64,000 nt of DNA from Lentinula raphanica (taxonomy: Eukaryota; Basidiomycota; Agaricomycetes; Agaricales; Omphalotaceae): assembly GCA_027919835.1 (NCBI GenBank), contig JANVFP010000003.1, forward strand, positions 682,001-746,000. The letters are read 5' to 3'. The translations under genes were made by a program, and so were the position numbers. The notes below the pieces were generated by a model that worked only from the letters and a program-made list of their open reading frames with translations, ran no database searches and was not told the origin of the DNA. Shown here piece by piece: positions 36,825-47,940 of the stretch (positions are counted from its first letter, which is position 1; each line of letters begins with the position of its first letter).

Positions 36825-37195
36825 GGGTTACCTGGGCCAAGGGTACTTTTCCTAATGACCTTTGCTTTTACAGGTGTCGTCACTTTGCTCATAAGGTGTT
36901 TGCTGCTCAAGAAGAGGTATGATCCCAAAAAGGGTAGAATTTTGGAATTTTGGTCAGAGGTATCGTGGAAATGGCCAAATTTTATCCAAATTGGGAATGT
37001 GGGAAAGGCCAAATTTGGCCAACTCAGGATGAAAGCTTTTTTCGGATTTTCCGGGGTCCTCATTGCATGCCTGCGCAGAAAACTGTGCAACACCAGGATC
37101 AGAGAAGCAGATAGTGTATAAAATATTATGTGTTGCAATATAAGGCTCTAATTCTTGTATCAAACCTGTGCCCAAAACTGCAGACAGACATCCTG

Positions 37196-37474
37196 CATCA
37201 GCAAAACAGGGTGTTGCTGAACAGTGCTGTTCAGCAGCTCCAGCACTCCCAGCACTTCCGGTAGCCATTCAATGCTGGACAGTGCTGCAGCACTAAAGAG
37301 TTTTGGTAGGTTTTGGTGTGACATTTCTTAGCAAATACTTAAATTCTTTCACAATGTCAAATTTATATTAGCTAAATCTATTCAGTGTCCAGCATCTATT
37401 CAATGCTGGACAGCACTGTTTAGCGCTATACAATGCTGGAAGTACTAGAGGGCAAACTCCAGGTTTTGCTGATG
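37196..37474. mobile_element. MITE-like element, CATCAGCAAAAC family, copy 1
   Basis: Terminal inverted repeats are CATCAGCAAAAC (37196-37207) and GTTTTGCTGATG (37463-37474). The interior is rich in GCTGGACAGTGCTG-type palindromic words. It has no coding capacity. Confidence 0.7.
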
Positions 37475-37970
37475 ATTGTTGAATTTGCTGATGTCTCCAA
37501 ATGGTCAACTGTTATAGTTATTGTGGGGACAGGTAACTCCAGGTTATATCATATGTTTCAGTGAGATTTTGCATACAAATAGATGCAAATTACTCTTATT
37601 GAATAATCAATACATTCCTCTATGTGTGTTAGTATATTTACAGACTTAAATCAGAATCTAAAGTTTATATAGAAATGAAAATTTTTTTGCATGAGGTTTT
37701 GAATCCTGAAATTATGAAACACCCTTACCAAGCATTATAGTGGAAGCAGAAACATTTCAAATTTTCTGTGGTAATGCATACATCCAGAATGCCATACAAT
37801 TACCTGATCCCACATGTAGTGTATCAAACACTATAAACTATGCTATCATATCCTGTTACTGATATTCAATATCTTCTGTCATCATATATGTCATAGAGCT
37901 TCTTATATTTACATCACTAAAAATTTTCAATAGTTATTTGTTCAAGGCTTTTCCAATTTATGAATCACCT
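37475..37970. other. Gene-free AT-rich spacer
   Basis: No gene or repeat is recognised between the two MITE-like copies. Confidence 0.4.
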
Positions 37971-38226
37971 CATAGCATCAGCAAAACATGGTCCTGCTGA
38001 ATGGGACATTGCTGGACAGTTGCTATTCAGTACTTCACTCAATTGAGTGCCAGCACCATTTAAGAAACTTTCAAGCGGTCGGGCTATGAGAATGTCATGG
38101 TGACCAACTTCTTAATAGATTCAATTGACTGCTGAACAGCACAATTCATTGCTGTCCAGCAGTGTCCAGTGCAATACAATAGCTGGGAGTGCTGGGGGAG
38201 TTGCCCCAGGTTTTGCTGATGCTATG
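37971..38226. mobile_element. MITE-like element, CATCAGCAAAAC family, copy 2
   Basis: The inverted ends extend to 17 bp here: CATAGCATCAGCAAAAC (37971-37987) and its inverse (38210-38226). The interior shares words with copy 1, including TGCTGAACAGCAC, CAATACAATAGCTGG versus CTATACAATGCTGG, and the CTCCAGG-like stretch before the right end. Confidence 0.7.
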
Positions 38227-38292
38227 ACTGAGTTGATACAGACATATTACAACTTGGTTCTAGAGCATGAGATTTTATAGAACAGACCCAAA

Positions 38293-39550
38293 AGATTGTT
38301 GAAGTTGTGGATGAAGGCTGTGAGAGCTGTTGCAACTATAATAAGTTCTGCAGTTTTGCAAGATATCTAATGACTGTTCCAGGTATTGGGTTCAATAACA
38401 AAATTAATATTGTAGCGGATAACTTTCGTATGCTATCTGTTTATCTGATTCTCTCCTTTTTTGATAATACTTGGAAGCTGTTCTTTTTCTGCTGCTACCC
38501 TTTAGGCTTCAATGATAAAACTCATTTGAGTCTAACAGATATATATGCAGTTTTTGATTATCATCATTGGTAGATAACTTAAAAATTTCAATTTTGAACA
38601 TTCAGATAAAAAGATATATATATATATATATTGCTGCAGATGTTTTTTATACTCTATCCATTTATCCTTCTTCCCTGGATGACACTTAGAGGGCAATTGG
38701 AGGCTGTTCCTTTATTGCTGCTACTCTTTAGGCTCTAATGACAAACCCCTTCTCCAACATAAATGGATCTTGCCATTGCCGGGCAATAAATAATAGGCCA
38801 GCTGTAGTTTGCAGATTTTGAAGCTTCTCACCATCAATGATGCTGTTGTTGCTGTAAGCCACTGATTCTGGGCACTGGCCATTGTTCCTTTGTCCTTTTT
38901 GGATCTTGCTGAATTCTTTTCCTTACAACACTGTTCAAGGCCTTTGCTTGGGCCAAATCAAGCTGTTTGTGTTGATTGATGGGTTCTGGATATACCCAGG
39001 ATGATGATGAAGAGTAGATGCCTTGAGATGACATTTTCTGATGAATTTCAATGATAGTGGAAATGAACCAACGATGCTACAATGACCTGATGATGATGAT
39101 TATCCCCATTTTTTCCTTTCGACTTCATCTCCCAAGATAGATTCACCATAGTCTTGGCCAGACATAGGTACTCCATGGATGTTGGATATGCTGGAAGATT
39201 GAAGACTTGAGGGAGAGCTGATGAGGTTGATTTTGATGCTGTTTGAAGAGGTGACAACGTAGATTTGTTTGTCAGTTGTTGGAATTAGTTGCTTAGCTTG
39301 AGGGAGAGTGTTGGAGTTGTAGATGGTGGCTATGTGAGCTGTCGCAACTACAACAAATTTTTTGCAGTTCCATGGGATGTCTGGCCACAGTTTTGGGTAC
39401 AGGTCAGATAAGAAGATATATATTGCTGCAGATAGTTTTTGTACCCTATCCATTTATCCCTCTTCCCTTGACAATACTTAGAGAACAATTGGAGGCTGCT
39501 CCTTTGTTGCTGCTACTCTTTAGGCTCCAATGACAAATCTCTTCTCCAAT
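38293..39550 (+). repeat. Three decayed copies of one coding-like segment
   Basis: Units at about 38293-38573, 38590-38760 and 39295-39550 share sequence in the same order. A first block (GAAGTTGTGGATG...GCAACTATAATAA) is in the first and third units. A second block (CTATCCATTTATCC...GACAATACTTAGAG...GCTGCTACTCTTTAGGCT) is in all three. The + strand of the first unit is open for 88 codons (NYNKF, ADNFRMLSVYL, CCYPLGFNDKTHL, FDYHHW), and the others are broken. It looks like an exon of an unrecognised, probably transposon-borne gene, present three times. Confidence 0.6.
38613..38632. repeat. TA microsatellite
   Basis: A pure TA run of about 20 bp lies inside the second decayed unit. The third unit has a shorter TATATAT at the same place. 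Confidence 0.8.
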
Positions 39551-39859
39551 ATATCATTGATGTGATTCAGCTTTAATAAGTACATAGTATTTATATAGTG
39601 GTCATCAGTAGGGCAATGCCTGTGAGATCATAAACTGGTCACCGCAAGCTATGTGGAGTAAAGTATTTTAATAGGTCTGCAACTGTATACATAGAAACCT
39701 CACAAGTTAGTAAAAACCTTGAAATATGTTAAGACTTAACTCCGACCTAGCTATGTGGCCCATTAAGGCATTATTGTGAAGCTTGAGAATATTTAAGAAC
39801 AAACAAGTAATGAATACTACAACCTTATAGCTCCCACATTTTGAAGCCCTTCTTTTACA

Positions 39860-41196
39860 ATGACTACAGAAGAAGCACAACAGCTGAGACAGGCAGGAGC
39901 ATCCACTTTCAGTAATGTTTACTTGATTATTTTTTCAGGCACTCTTATGGGTATGTATGCTTATCATATCAGGCATAGAAATGAAGCTCATATTGAATAG
40001 GATTGTATATCTCACTTTTTGCTATTGGAATGCATGTTCTTATGTACATATTCTCAGTTTCTTTTATAGTCTTGTTTTTACTAAATTTTATATTGAATAT
40101 TAGAACCAAGAAACCTCAAACATGGGCAAACCAAGTTTTGATTGGCTTGGTGCTAACAACATTTATCACAACATGTCTCTTTTTCATATCTGATATAATT
40201 GAAACTCTTGTGTTGCTCAAGTTTGGGTTGATTGTTACCCTTCCAGGTGGCATTGCAACACAAGAAAATTCTGCTAGCTTACAAATATTATATGGGGAGT
40301 GGGCTACTATTGAATCTGTGGCTGACAACACTACAGTAAGCTATTTTTCAAAGATTTTTATTCAATGCTTGATCTGATCTACAAATAGTATCTAATTGGT
40401 GATACAATTATTGCCTGGAGAGCTTGGGCAATGTGGAGCAGAAACAAAATTGTCCATGGGATACTAGCTATCATTGTACTGGGGGACATAGGTTTGACTT
40501 ATCTATTTACATTTGAAATCATATTTGATCAAATAGAACTAGGAGTCAATATTGCTGATTCCATTGCTGATAGTGGCTTATTGTTACTATCAGTGGAGGA
40601 TGTCAGTCTAGATTGGATAGCAACATTGATTTCTTTTGCAGTGAACCTAGTGGCAACAAGCTTGATAGCTTATCGTGCATGGTCAGTGTACTACTCAGTC
40701 CCAATTTCAAGTCATTAAATAACTCACTGCTGCTTATTTCAGGACATATCACAATTCTACTGCTTTTTCAACTCTCAGAAAAAGAACACAAGTGGAAGCA
40801 ATTCTTTTACTTGTAGTTGAATCTGGAGCAATTTTTAGTGTTCTTCAGGTCTGTAGCTCGATTGTTTCAACAAAAAATACTGATAGCAAATATGAAGCTT
40901 GCCAGTGTTATTGTTGATGCATTGGATATTCATGCAGCCAATGATTCTTCTCTTGAGAATGCTACCTTGATGCTTACAAATTTGTATCGATACACTGCAG
41001 TAAGTTGTAGGCTTGATAATATCTCATAAATATTTAAGTCTCATATATTAAATGGTGATTGATTCACACATAGGCCTTGAATCCATTGGCTCTCGTAGTC
41101 TTGGTTCAAAGAGGAATCACTTATGGAAGCACTCTTCAGAATACAGAAGTAAATGTATCAGGAAACACTGAATTAGCTACCGACACCCATGCTTGA
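39860..41196 (+). CDS. Seven-helix membrane protein, basidiomycete type
   Basis: Six exons join in frame: 39860-39950, 40001-40335, 40389-40681, 40743-40848, 40898-40999 and 41074-41196, about 350 aa. There are about seven hydrophobic segments, including LYISLFAIGMHVLMYI, VLIGLVLTTFITTCLFFI, GILAIIVLGDIGLTYLF and LLLVVESGAIFSVLQ. The loop YLIGDTIIAWRAWAMW is the hallmark of a membrane protein family common in mushrooms. The C-terminus after LNPLALVVLVQRG is short and polar. Function is unknown; a receptor-like role is often guessed but not shown. It is odd that an unbroken gene sits in transposon debris with AT-rich codon use like its surroundings. Confidence 0.72.
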
Positions 41197-41937
41197 AATA
41201 TATAGTTATTATTACCAATGTCATTCACATAGATGCCTGCAGTGTCTCTGTAGCAGTCTGTAGCCTCTGTAGTAGCATCCAATAATACTGAGTGCATAGT
41301 AGCAGGCCTCTTGAATTTACATAGTGCTCTAAAGTTGGTGTAGTATTGAGTGCTGCCAGTACTGGGTAGTAGTACATAACATGAAAGCCCTCACTGGCAT
41401 CAGTTTAGTATTAGAATATTGCTAGGAGGCATACCAGTATATTACTGTATAGGCTACAGCCAATATCCTTGATGAGTTTAATATGTATGTGCAAAGTCTT
41501 GCAAGTTGCAAGGTTCGAGTCATGATAGTGAGCAGCTACAGAACTCAACCAAATTTCAACTTCAACTTTCTCTCTGAGGTACACATGTGGAACTTATGGG
41601 TAGATTTGGAGGAATTTATTTACATAAGTAATTGCACAAGCTTTGCCAAGCTTTCCAAGAATCTTTCCTTCTAACTACTACATTAACAAGGATATGAAGG
41701 GTGCAAGTTATTGCTTCGTTGTAATGGACTAGTGACTTTATCACTGAACACTGATCACCAATATACTTCTTATGTCGTTTGTCAAATGTATTTAAGCGAG
41801 GTGTGGGGCATTGTCAGAGATTCCGCACAATTTTATACCCTAGAATGAACTGGTAGTTTTAAAAGATCTACTGGATCTGCAATACAGGTCAACAGAGTGA
41901 AGTGACACGGAAGTACAGATCTTTTGACATCAGGAAA
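41197..41937. other. Gene-free stretch
   Basis: No gene is supported. From 41235 to 41420 the sequence is rich in AGTA and TGCAGT words (GTAGCAGTCTGTAG, GTACTGGGTAGTAGTAC) without a clear repeat unit. Confidence 0.4.
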
Positions 41938-42208
41938 AATATTTTCATCTCTAGAGTCCCCAGAGATACCCCCGATTCCTAGGTAGTCTCAGAGAGCCTA
42001 GAGTATCTGAGTTCTTTGAGGCTTCTAAAAATTCTCTGGGTACTTTCTGGCGCTTTCTAGTGCTTTCTGGTGCTTTCAGATGCTTTCAGGATCTTTCAGG
42101 ATCTCTAGGATGTTTTTTGATCTTTCAAAGCTTACAAAAATCTTCGAGCAGCCTAGGAATTGGGGGGTATCTCTGGGGACTCTAGAGATGAAAATATTTT
42201 TCCTGATG
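41938..42208. mobile_element. MITE with terminal inverted repeats of about 57 bp, copy A
   Basis: Starts CATCAGGAAAAATATTTTCA and ends with the inverse. The inverted repeats run about 57 bp on each side with one or two differences, through CTCTAGAGTCCCCAGAGATACC and AATTCCTAGG. The interior has pyrimidine-rich tandem units of 10-11 bp (CTTTCTGGTG, CTTTCAGGAT). Identical dinucleotides GA flank both ends, a possible 2-bp target duplication. It is non-coding. Confidence 0.88.
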
Positions 42209-42341
42209 GATCTGGACTTGAAGGGGGTGAGTGATATACTCAAGGGGTTTACAAGGAACAAAAGAACTCATATAGATCAGACTTTATGACCACACAAATA
42301 CTATCAGAACCAGGTTGAAGAACTACTGATCACTGATCACA

Positions 42342-42623
42342 CATCAGGAAAAATATTCTCATCTCTAGAGTCCCCAGAGATACCCCCCAATTCCTAGGTA
42401 GTCTCAGAGAGCCTAGAGTATCTGAGTTCTTTGAGGCTTCTAAAAGTTCTCTGGGTGCTTTCTAGTGCTTTCTGGTGCTTTCTGGTGCTTTCAGATGCTT
42501 TCAGGATCTTTCAGGATCTCTAGGATGTTTTTTGATCTTTCAAAGCTCACAAAAATCTCTGAGCAGCCTAAGAATTGGGGGGTATCTCTAGGGACTCTAG
42601 AGATGGAAATATTTTTCCTGATG
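42342..42623. mobile_element. MITE with terminal inverted repeats of about 57 bp, copy B
   Basis: This is nearly identical to copy A along its whole length and in the same orientation, with one or two extra internal CTTTCTGGTG units. CA flanks both ends. Only about 130 bp separates the two copies. Confidence 0.88.
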
Positions 42624-43921
42624 CAGGAAACCTTCACAGCTTGTATGGATCACCGATCACCACACATCTGCTTGAACAGAGCCATTGAAACTCTGAACAC
42701 TCACTTGGAACAACCAAGAACCAAGCCCTCTGTATCTCCACAATAGGAGTCTACCTTTGACTCAAATCTAGCTGAGACTTTATCAACTGACAAGATATTG
42801 GGCCTAACAAGATGAGAGTTCATGACCACTTTCGAAGACAGCCTGGCTTACAAAGCCTTTACCCCACATGTATGAGGGCAAAGGTTAGCTAGTCAGAGAA
42901 ACTGGGCACAAAACCTGAATATATTTTTGTAGGCTACGTCCTTAAGTACTTTTACGAATAGATCTGTAGTCAATTTACTATTTTATGGAATAGATCTATA
43001 GATTTTGAGAGAACAGAGTCCAAGATCTGATACAAATAAGGAAAGATAGGACAAGAAACAATACAAATACCAGAGAAACAGAGAGTAAAAGGATAAAAAC
43101 AAGTAAAAATGTCCATTTCTGGTGGTCCTTTGTTGAGATCTAGTTGCCTGACCTTCGAATCCAGACCTGGTCTGTGCATCCATCCACATGCTGGTGGTTA
43201 AAGGGCACGGATAAGCTCCTGCACATGTAACTCAAACGTTTCCTCATTTGATTCCGCTATGTGAACGGTTGTATGCCTCTCCAACTGAATGGGAGTACAT
43301 ATAAAAGAGGGAAACCTGTCCCAATAGGTTTGTTTGGCTTCTAGCTTTCCAACGATATGCATATATCGACTAGATCCAGAGGTTTATCAACTAGATTCAG
43401 AGGTTTAACAATGGTGAAGTTGAAAAATCTACCCTTGCAACACTCCTGGTCAAAGCTGTACATCTCAGGCATCTATTTCCCATTTAGGAAATGTCCACAT
43501 GTAACTGGGATGCTACACTTTGGTTTTTTCTCTGTTTATTCACATTCCTGCGACCTGATCCATCCCAAAACTCAATCTAAGTGAACAGATCTGTTGAGTC
43601 TGAGCCTTGAATAATCCATCCCCAATGGTAATATGAATAGATCTATTGGTTCTAAGCTTGTCTTGGTGCAGTATCATACTCAGTTGGCCGTTAGGCATTG
43701 AAAACTAAATTGATAATCCCTTGATAGCTCATATCAGAGGTGCCTTTGTCTTGAAGGACTCCCTGACCAAGGGACTCGAGTATTAACACTTATTCATCAG
43801 GATGTGTTTTCCTGTCTGGATCTGACGTCTTGGCATTAACATGATACAAGTTTGACTGTCAGCTCGGGCTCACTACAGTCCTTTAGTACTCTACAAGGCT
43901 CCAATCGTTAAAATTAGGCCA
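42624..43921. other. Gene-free AT-rich stretch
   Basis: I see short open frames but none with recognisable domains or believable splice structure. GATCTGTTGA/TCTATAGAT words recur loosely. Confidence 0.4.
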
Positions 43922-44470
43922 TTGCATGCCTGCATGCAAAATGGGCATATTACCGCCGATCCCACACATTCGAGCGTCAAGATGGCGCAACGCTGCATGT
44001 TGCTCGGTACGGCCTTCCTTGTTGTGTTTCCCATTGTCCCGTGTTGCGGTTATGATCTATGAATGCGATTTGTGAGCATCTACATAGCATGATATCAAAT
44101 AATAACTTACCTTGACTGTGTACCCGGGCTTGATTTGAGGTAGCGGCGCTGGTAGATCTTCAACACCAAGATCAGATAGCTGGATGGCACGAAGGGAATC
44201 ACCACGAAAAGCGAACATCGAGCACATGAGGATCATGGAACAATCACGAAGTGCTTTAGCGAGTGATGTGCGAGAGGGATGAATGCTCTCAAACACGGAC
44301 ATAGCAATTTTCTTGAGCTCTTCAGGAGTATATGTAGCTGATCCATGAAGTCAATTGGCAGCACTAAACAAGGGAGAAAGCACCATACCGGATAGAGGTC
44401 CAGCTGTTTTCATCTTTTGAGTGTTTAAGGCTCGTAGAGGCTCATTTTGTCTTGCAGCTGACTCAGTCAT
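43922..44470 (-). pseudogene. Ndc10-like (tyrosine-recombinase-type) protein fragment
   Basis: Three exons can be joined on the minus strand. One starts with an ATG at 44470 (MTESAARQNEPL). The second (about 44339-44112) carries FAFRGDSLRAIQLSDLGV, and the third (about 44060-43922) carries TATRDNGKHNKEGRTEQHAALRH. The RGDSxR-xxLSDL and DNGKxNKEGR blocks match the Ndc10-domain proteins of mushrooms, which relate to Crypton-type tyrosine recombinases. The protein is cut off after this and lacks the rest of the recombinase domain. Its first exon abuts an unrelated transposase tail on the other strand. I read it as an element relic. Confidence 0.6.
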
Positions 44471-44857
44471 CTTTTTCCCCAAATATCACTGTGAGCTCAA
44501 TTTCATTGAGCAATGCTGGGGCTATGCAAAGCGAGTGTATCGAATGTTTCCGACTTCATCCTCGGAAACAGATTTAGAGTCTAACACACAACTGGCTCTT
44601 GATTCTGTACCCTTAACTTCGATGAGAAGGTAAGTCAAAATTCTGTGAATTTGTGAAAATTTTATACAATTAATTATGATGCTAGATTTGCCACTTGTTC
44701 ATCCCGCTTTGCAGACAGTTATTCACGCGGCCTGAATGGAAAGTGGGCTGCATGGGCAAACAAAAAATTTCGAGGCCACCGGGTTATGCCCCCAGAGTTT
44801 CAGACTCTCTTAGAACTCGAGATGACCACTCAAGCTTCTGCTAATACACATGTATAA
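44468..44857 (+). pseudogene. DDE transposase C-terminal fragment (IS630/Tc1-like)
   Basis: On the + strand the tail of a DDE-superfamily transposase begins at FFPKYHCELNFIEQCWGYAK, where the Glu of the catalytic triad sits in the CELNFIEQ region. It continues through LALDSVPLTSMRRFATCSSRF and GLNGKWAAWANKKFRGHRVMPP to a TAA at 44855-44857. One intron at about 44630-44686 restores the frame (MRR/FATC). The upstream two thirds, with the two Asp residues, are absent. It is therefore a truncated, immobile copy of a common mushroom transposon. Confidence 0.75.
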
Positions 44858-44899
44858 TAGTCTATAAGTAGTACGATACAATGCTCAGATTTTTTGGAA

Positions 44900-44920
44900 T
44901 TTTTTTTTGGGGGGGGGGGG
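44900..44920. repeat. T9-G12 homopolymer junction
   Basis: Nine T followed by twelve G, about 40 bp after the transposase fragment. It may be an element end or a replication-slippage tract. Confidence 0.8.
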
Positions 44921-47865
44921 TAGTACGGTGACCCAAAAATTGGCGGATGACTCAGCATTACTAAGCGTTCACGTGACTTGATACCTGTGGATGGCGCCTA
45001 CCTTACATGTAGGTACAGTATGAGAAACAGATTTCAAAAACTCAAAAGTTGCTTAAGCACTTAAATGCTTGAGAGCGCTTGAGTGCTCGAGCACGATGAG
45101 AATGCTTGGTGACCGGCATGACAAAGCATATATGTTGTGCCGGTGGAATCCAGAATTTCCATATATGTATTATTTCCCAATGCCCGAGCTTTTTCACAGT
45201 GTTCAAGATATCAAACCTTGCTCAAAAAAATCTAGCAGCCTTGTAAGACTACTCTGACTGCTTCAATGGATTCAAAAAACAAAGAACAAGGCTTTTTCAT
45301 GGGTTCAATCATTAGAATTCTTGCACCTTCAATCTAGTGATATAGTATGCTCTCCTATCGGGCCTCAAATCTAACATCAAGGTTACGCGCGTGGTCACAT
45401 GAAGCTGTGACGGCCAGCGGGCTGATAGTCACGTCACATTTTCCTTCCCTTCTTCCTCCTTCTTCCTCCCTTCCAATGGTTTGAAGGCGCACTCCTATAG
45501 CTTTCAAGTTTGTGCTTCCATTCTGTCCCCGAGATTAAGCTCAAAACTTATTGACTCACGAAGAGCCCCTCAAACTCCACTGGGCGAACTTGGGCAACTA
45601 GCTTCGGACTACGATGATTATGACTTCTGTTCTTCTATGGGAAACTCTAACAAACGTTAACAAGAGCTGTCAAGACTCGATCTCACGAGCTTTGGCAGTC
45701 TAACATCAGGCAGTCTCAAGTTTATCATTGAATGTGCACGGTGCCACTGTCACCTACTGTTTTCTCCGGCTTGGTTTGAACAGGTTTGAACAATACTCGC
45801 TCACCTTCTAGAACATCCGATGCGCTAAGTCTACAGTTCCCGCTTTACCGGTCCCGTTTCCGCCTTCCATCGATGATCTAGAGTCAAGCTGTTGAAACTT
45901 TCACTATTCTGCCTATCACTGAACTTTCTCTTTTCTCCGTGCTGCCCCTCCTATATCCGCCTCTCCTCTCATTATCCATCCAATTGAACATTCCGGTCGA
46001 ATCGAAAGACTTTTCCAAGAAAGTTGTCCTCGCCATATGGCCTTCTTTCAGTGCCTGGCACTTTGAGGCAAAACAACCCTGCGGGCACTCATCACCGGTT
46101 GCGTTATTCACCATCAGCTACTGTCCGAAACTTTGTTTATGTGAATGTTGGGCTACTTGGCCTACACAAAGATGATCACCTTACATCCTAGTCTGCCTCG
46201 CACTCGCACAACTTGGCATCTGTGGGTAATCGTATCCAGAGACGAACAGTCTACTTGGACACATGTTCAGGCAGCATCCTGGTTTGTTGATTGAGATAAC
46301 ACTTGAGGCCGGTGAGGGTCCAAACGAGGGAAAAAAACTGGACATACTAGTATGTCCTTCTGCCTCGTTTGTTCACGCAAGTTGGATCATGTATTCGCTC
46401 ATCAGGGACGTCTCTTCTCAATGGACCCGATGGAATATTGCTGGGAAAACTGGGAGGAGTTCCTCGGTGCTGAGCTTCGCTTGCAAACTTCCATGATGAA
46501 AAGCTGTTGCCATTGGTGGGCTTGTTGGAAAATAGGCAGTGAGTATCAGGATCATAGATCATTGGTTCATCAAACTTTACGGTCCTCAGGATGAGGATAT
46601 CGGGTACTATGCTGTCTATATCAGTCTCACTCACCCCTTCGTGGTTCAAACTGGTTGATCATTCAGTGTTCGAATTATTCTCTGGCTACCTCGATAACTT
46701 TGGGTATCCGGGCTGAACATTGTGAGTCGTGACAGATGATGCGAGAAGGGATGGTTGTGCGCTAAATGAAATGATTCTCGACGGTGAGTAGAGACTTCTC
46801 AGAACACATTTGTCTTCAATTTCGACTTCCTCATACTATGCATATATGCTGTTGCAGAAGGTTTGCCTAAATTTATTCTCAACGCGAAGGCAGAGAAAAG
46901 CACGAGGACTGGAACCTTTTGGTTTCACCCACTTACGTACCACATCGAGTGATATTGACAGCCAGCACTGGACATGCATTCAAGTCAAGCCCAACAAAAT
47001 ATTGCCTTACTTCGAAAATCTTGCAACTCCTGACTCCTCACTAGACCTCAATACCATTCACAGTCAACACGAACCGATTGCATGAATAATCTCGGATTCA
47101 GTGGACTGTGTGACATCACGTCGATTTTTTTGTAAGTTGCAAGGGTATCAACTCAGATCTTGAAATCCCCGATAACATTTCTTTTTTGAAACATCGCGGA
47201 ATCTGTGCGGTAAGTGTCATTCTGCCTGACATTGAGGGTAGGCTTTTAGGTGCTACATCACGGGAAATCCTGATAGAATGTCCAACGGGTTTTGAATGTC
47301 ATCCACTACGTCGTGTTGCAGCGAGAAGACACAACCTCAAAAGTCCTTGGAAGAATCGGACAAATCCATGTCGTCCATGCGTTTTATGTCGCCGGGCCCA
47401 GGGGGAACTTCATCTTTCCTTGTATTCCCACTCCACGTTCATATTTTTTCAATCTTGAGTCCCTGAGGGATGATTGTTGTATGGAACACTCGTTTCACCG
47501 TCTTCTGACGCCCAGAATAACGGACTATTCAGTGGGCTTCGTACTGACAGTTGGAAAAAACACAGAGACTGATTATCATGTATTGATACACCCCCGTTGG
47601 CTTCGTCGGTGTGTCACATTTGGGCGAATTCTCCCAATATTTCAACATGATGAGGTGTTTCCGCGATCGTTCGTGTTATGGCATGGCCATTGCAATGGAA
47701 CCTTGAAGTCCCGTAAGGATTCTATTTTCGTCGGCCTCAGTCTTTGGTTCCGCTGAAAGCTAAGTGCAGTTAATGAACGCACATATTGCGCAAGTCATTC
47801 GACGTCTCAGACAAAATTTGCAAAGACCCCGCGGTTTGTAGATTGCAAGGGATACTCGGTCCAGG
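44921..47865. other. Region without a supported gene
   Basis: About 3 kb with several open frames of 60-155 codons on both strands (for example + 47292-47756 and - 46347-46649). None shows a recognisable domain, consistent splice sites or a clear start context. The interval at 45400-45480 has a pyrimidine-rich TCTTCCTCC run. A fast-evolving or broken gene at 46.2-47.8 kb cannot be excluded. Confidence 0.4.
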
Positions 47866-47873
47866 TATAAAAG
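47866..47873 (+). promoter_or_regulatory. TATA box of the first SC15-like gene
   Basis: TATAAAAG lies 75 bp upstream of the ATG at 47941. The paralogue has the same element at a similar distance. Confidence 0.7.
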
Positions 47874-47940
47874 CCTGTTCCTCTGTCCCCCAATAGTTCG
47901 ACAAGCCTCTCAACAGAAAAGCTAGTCATAACCAACATCG

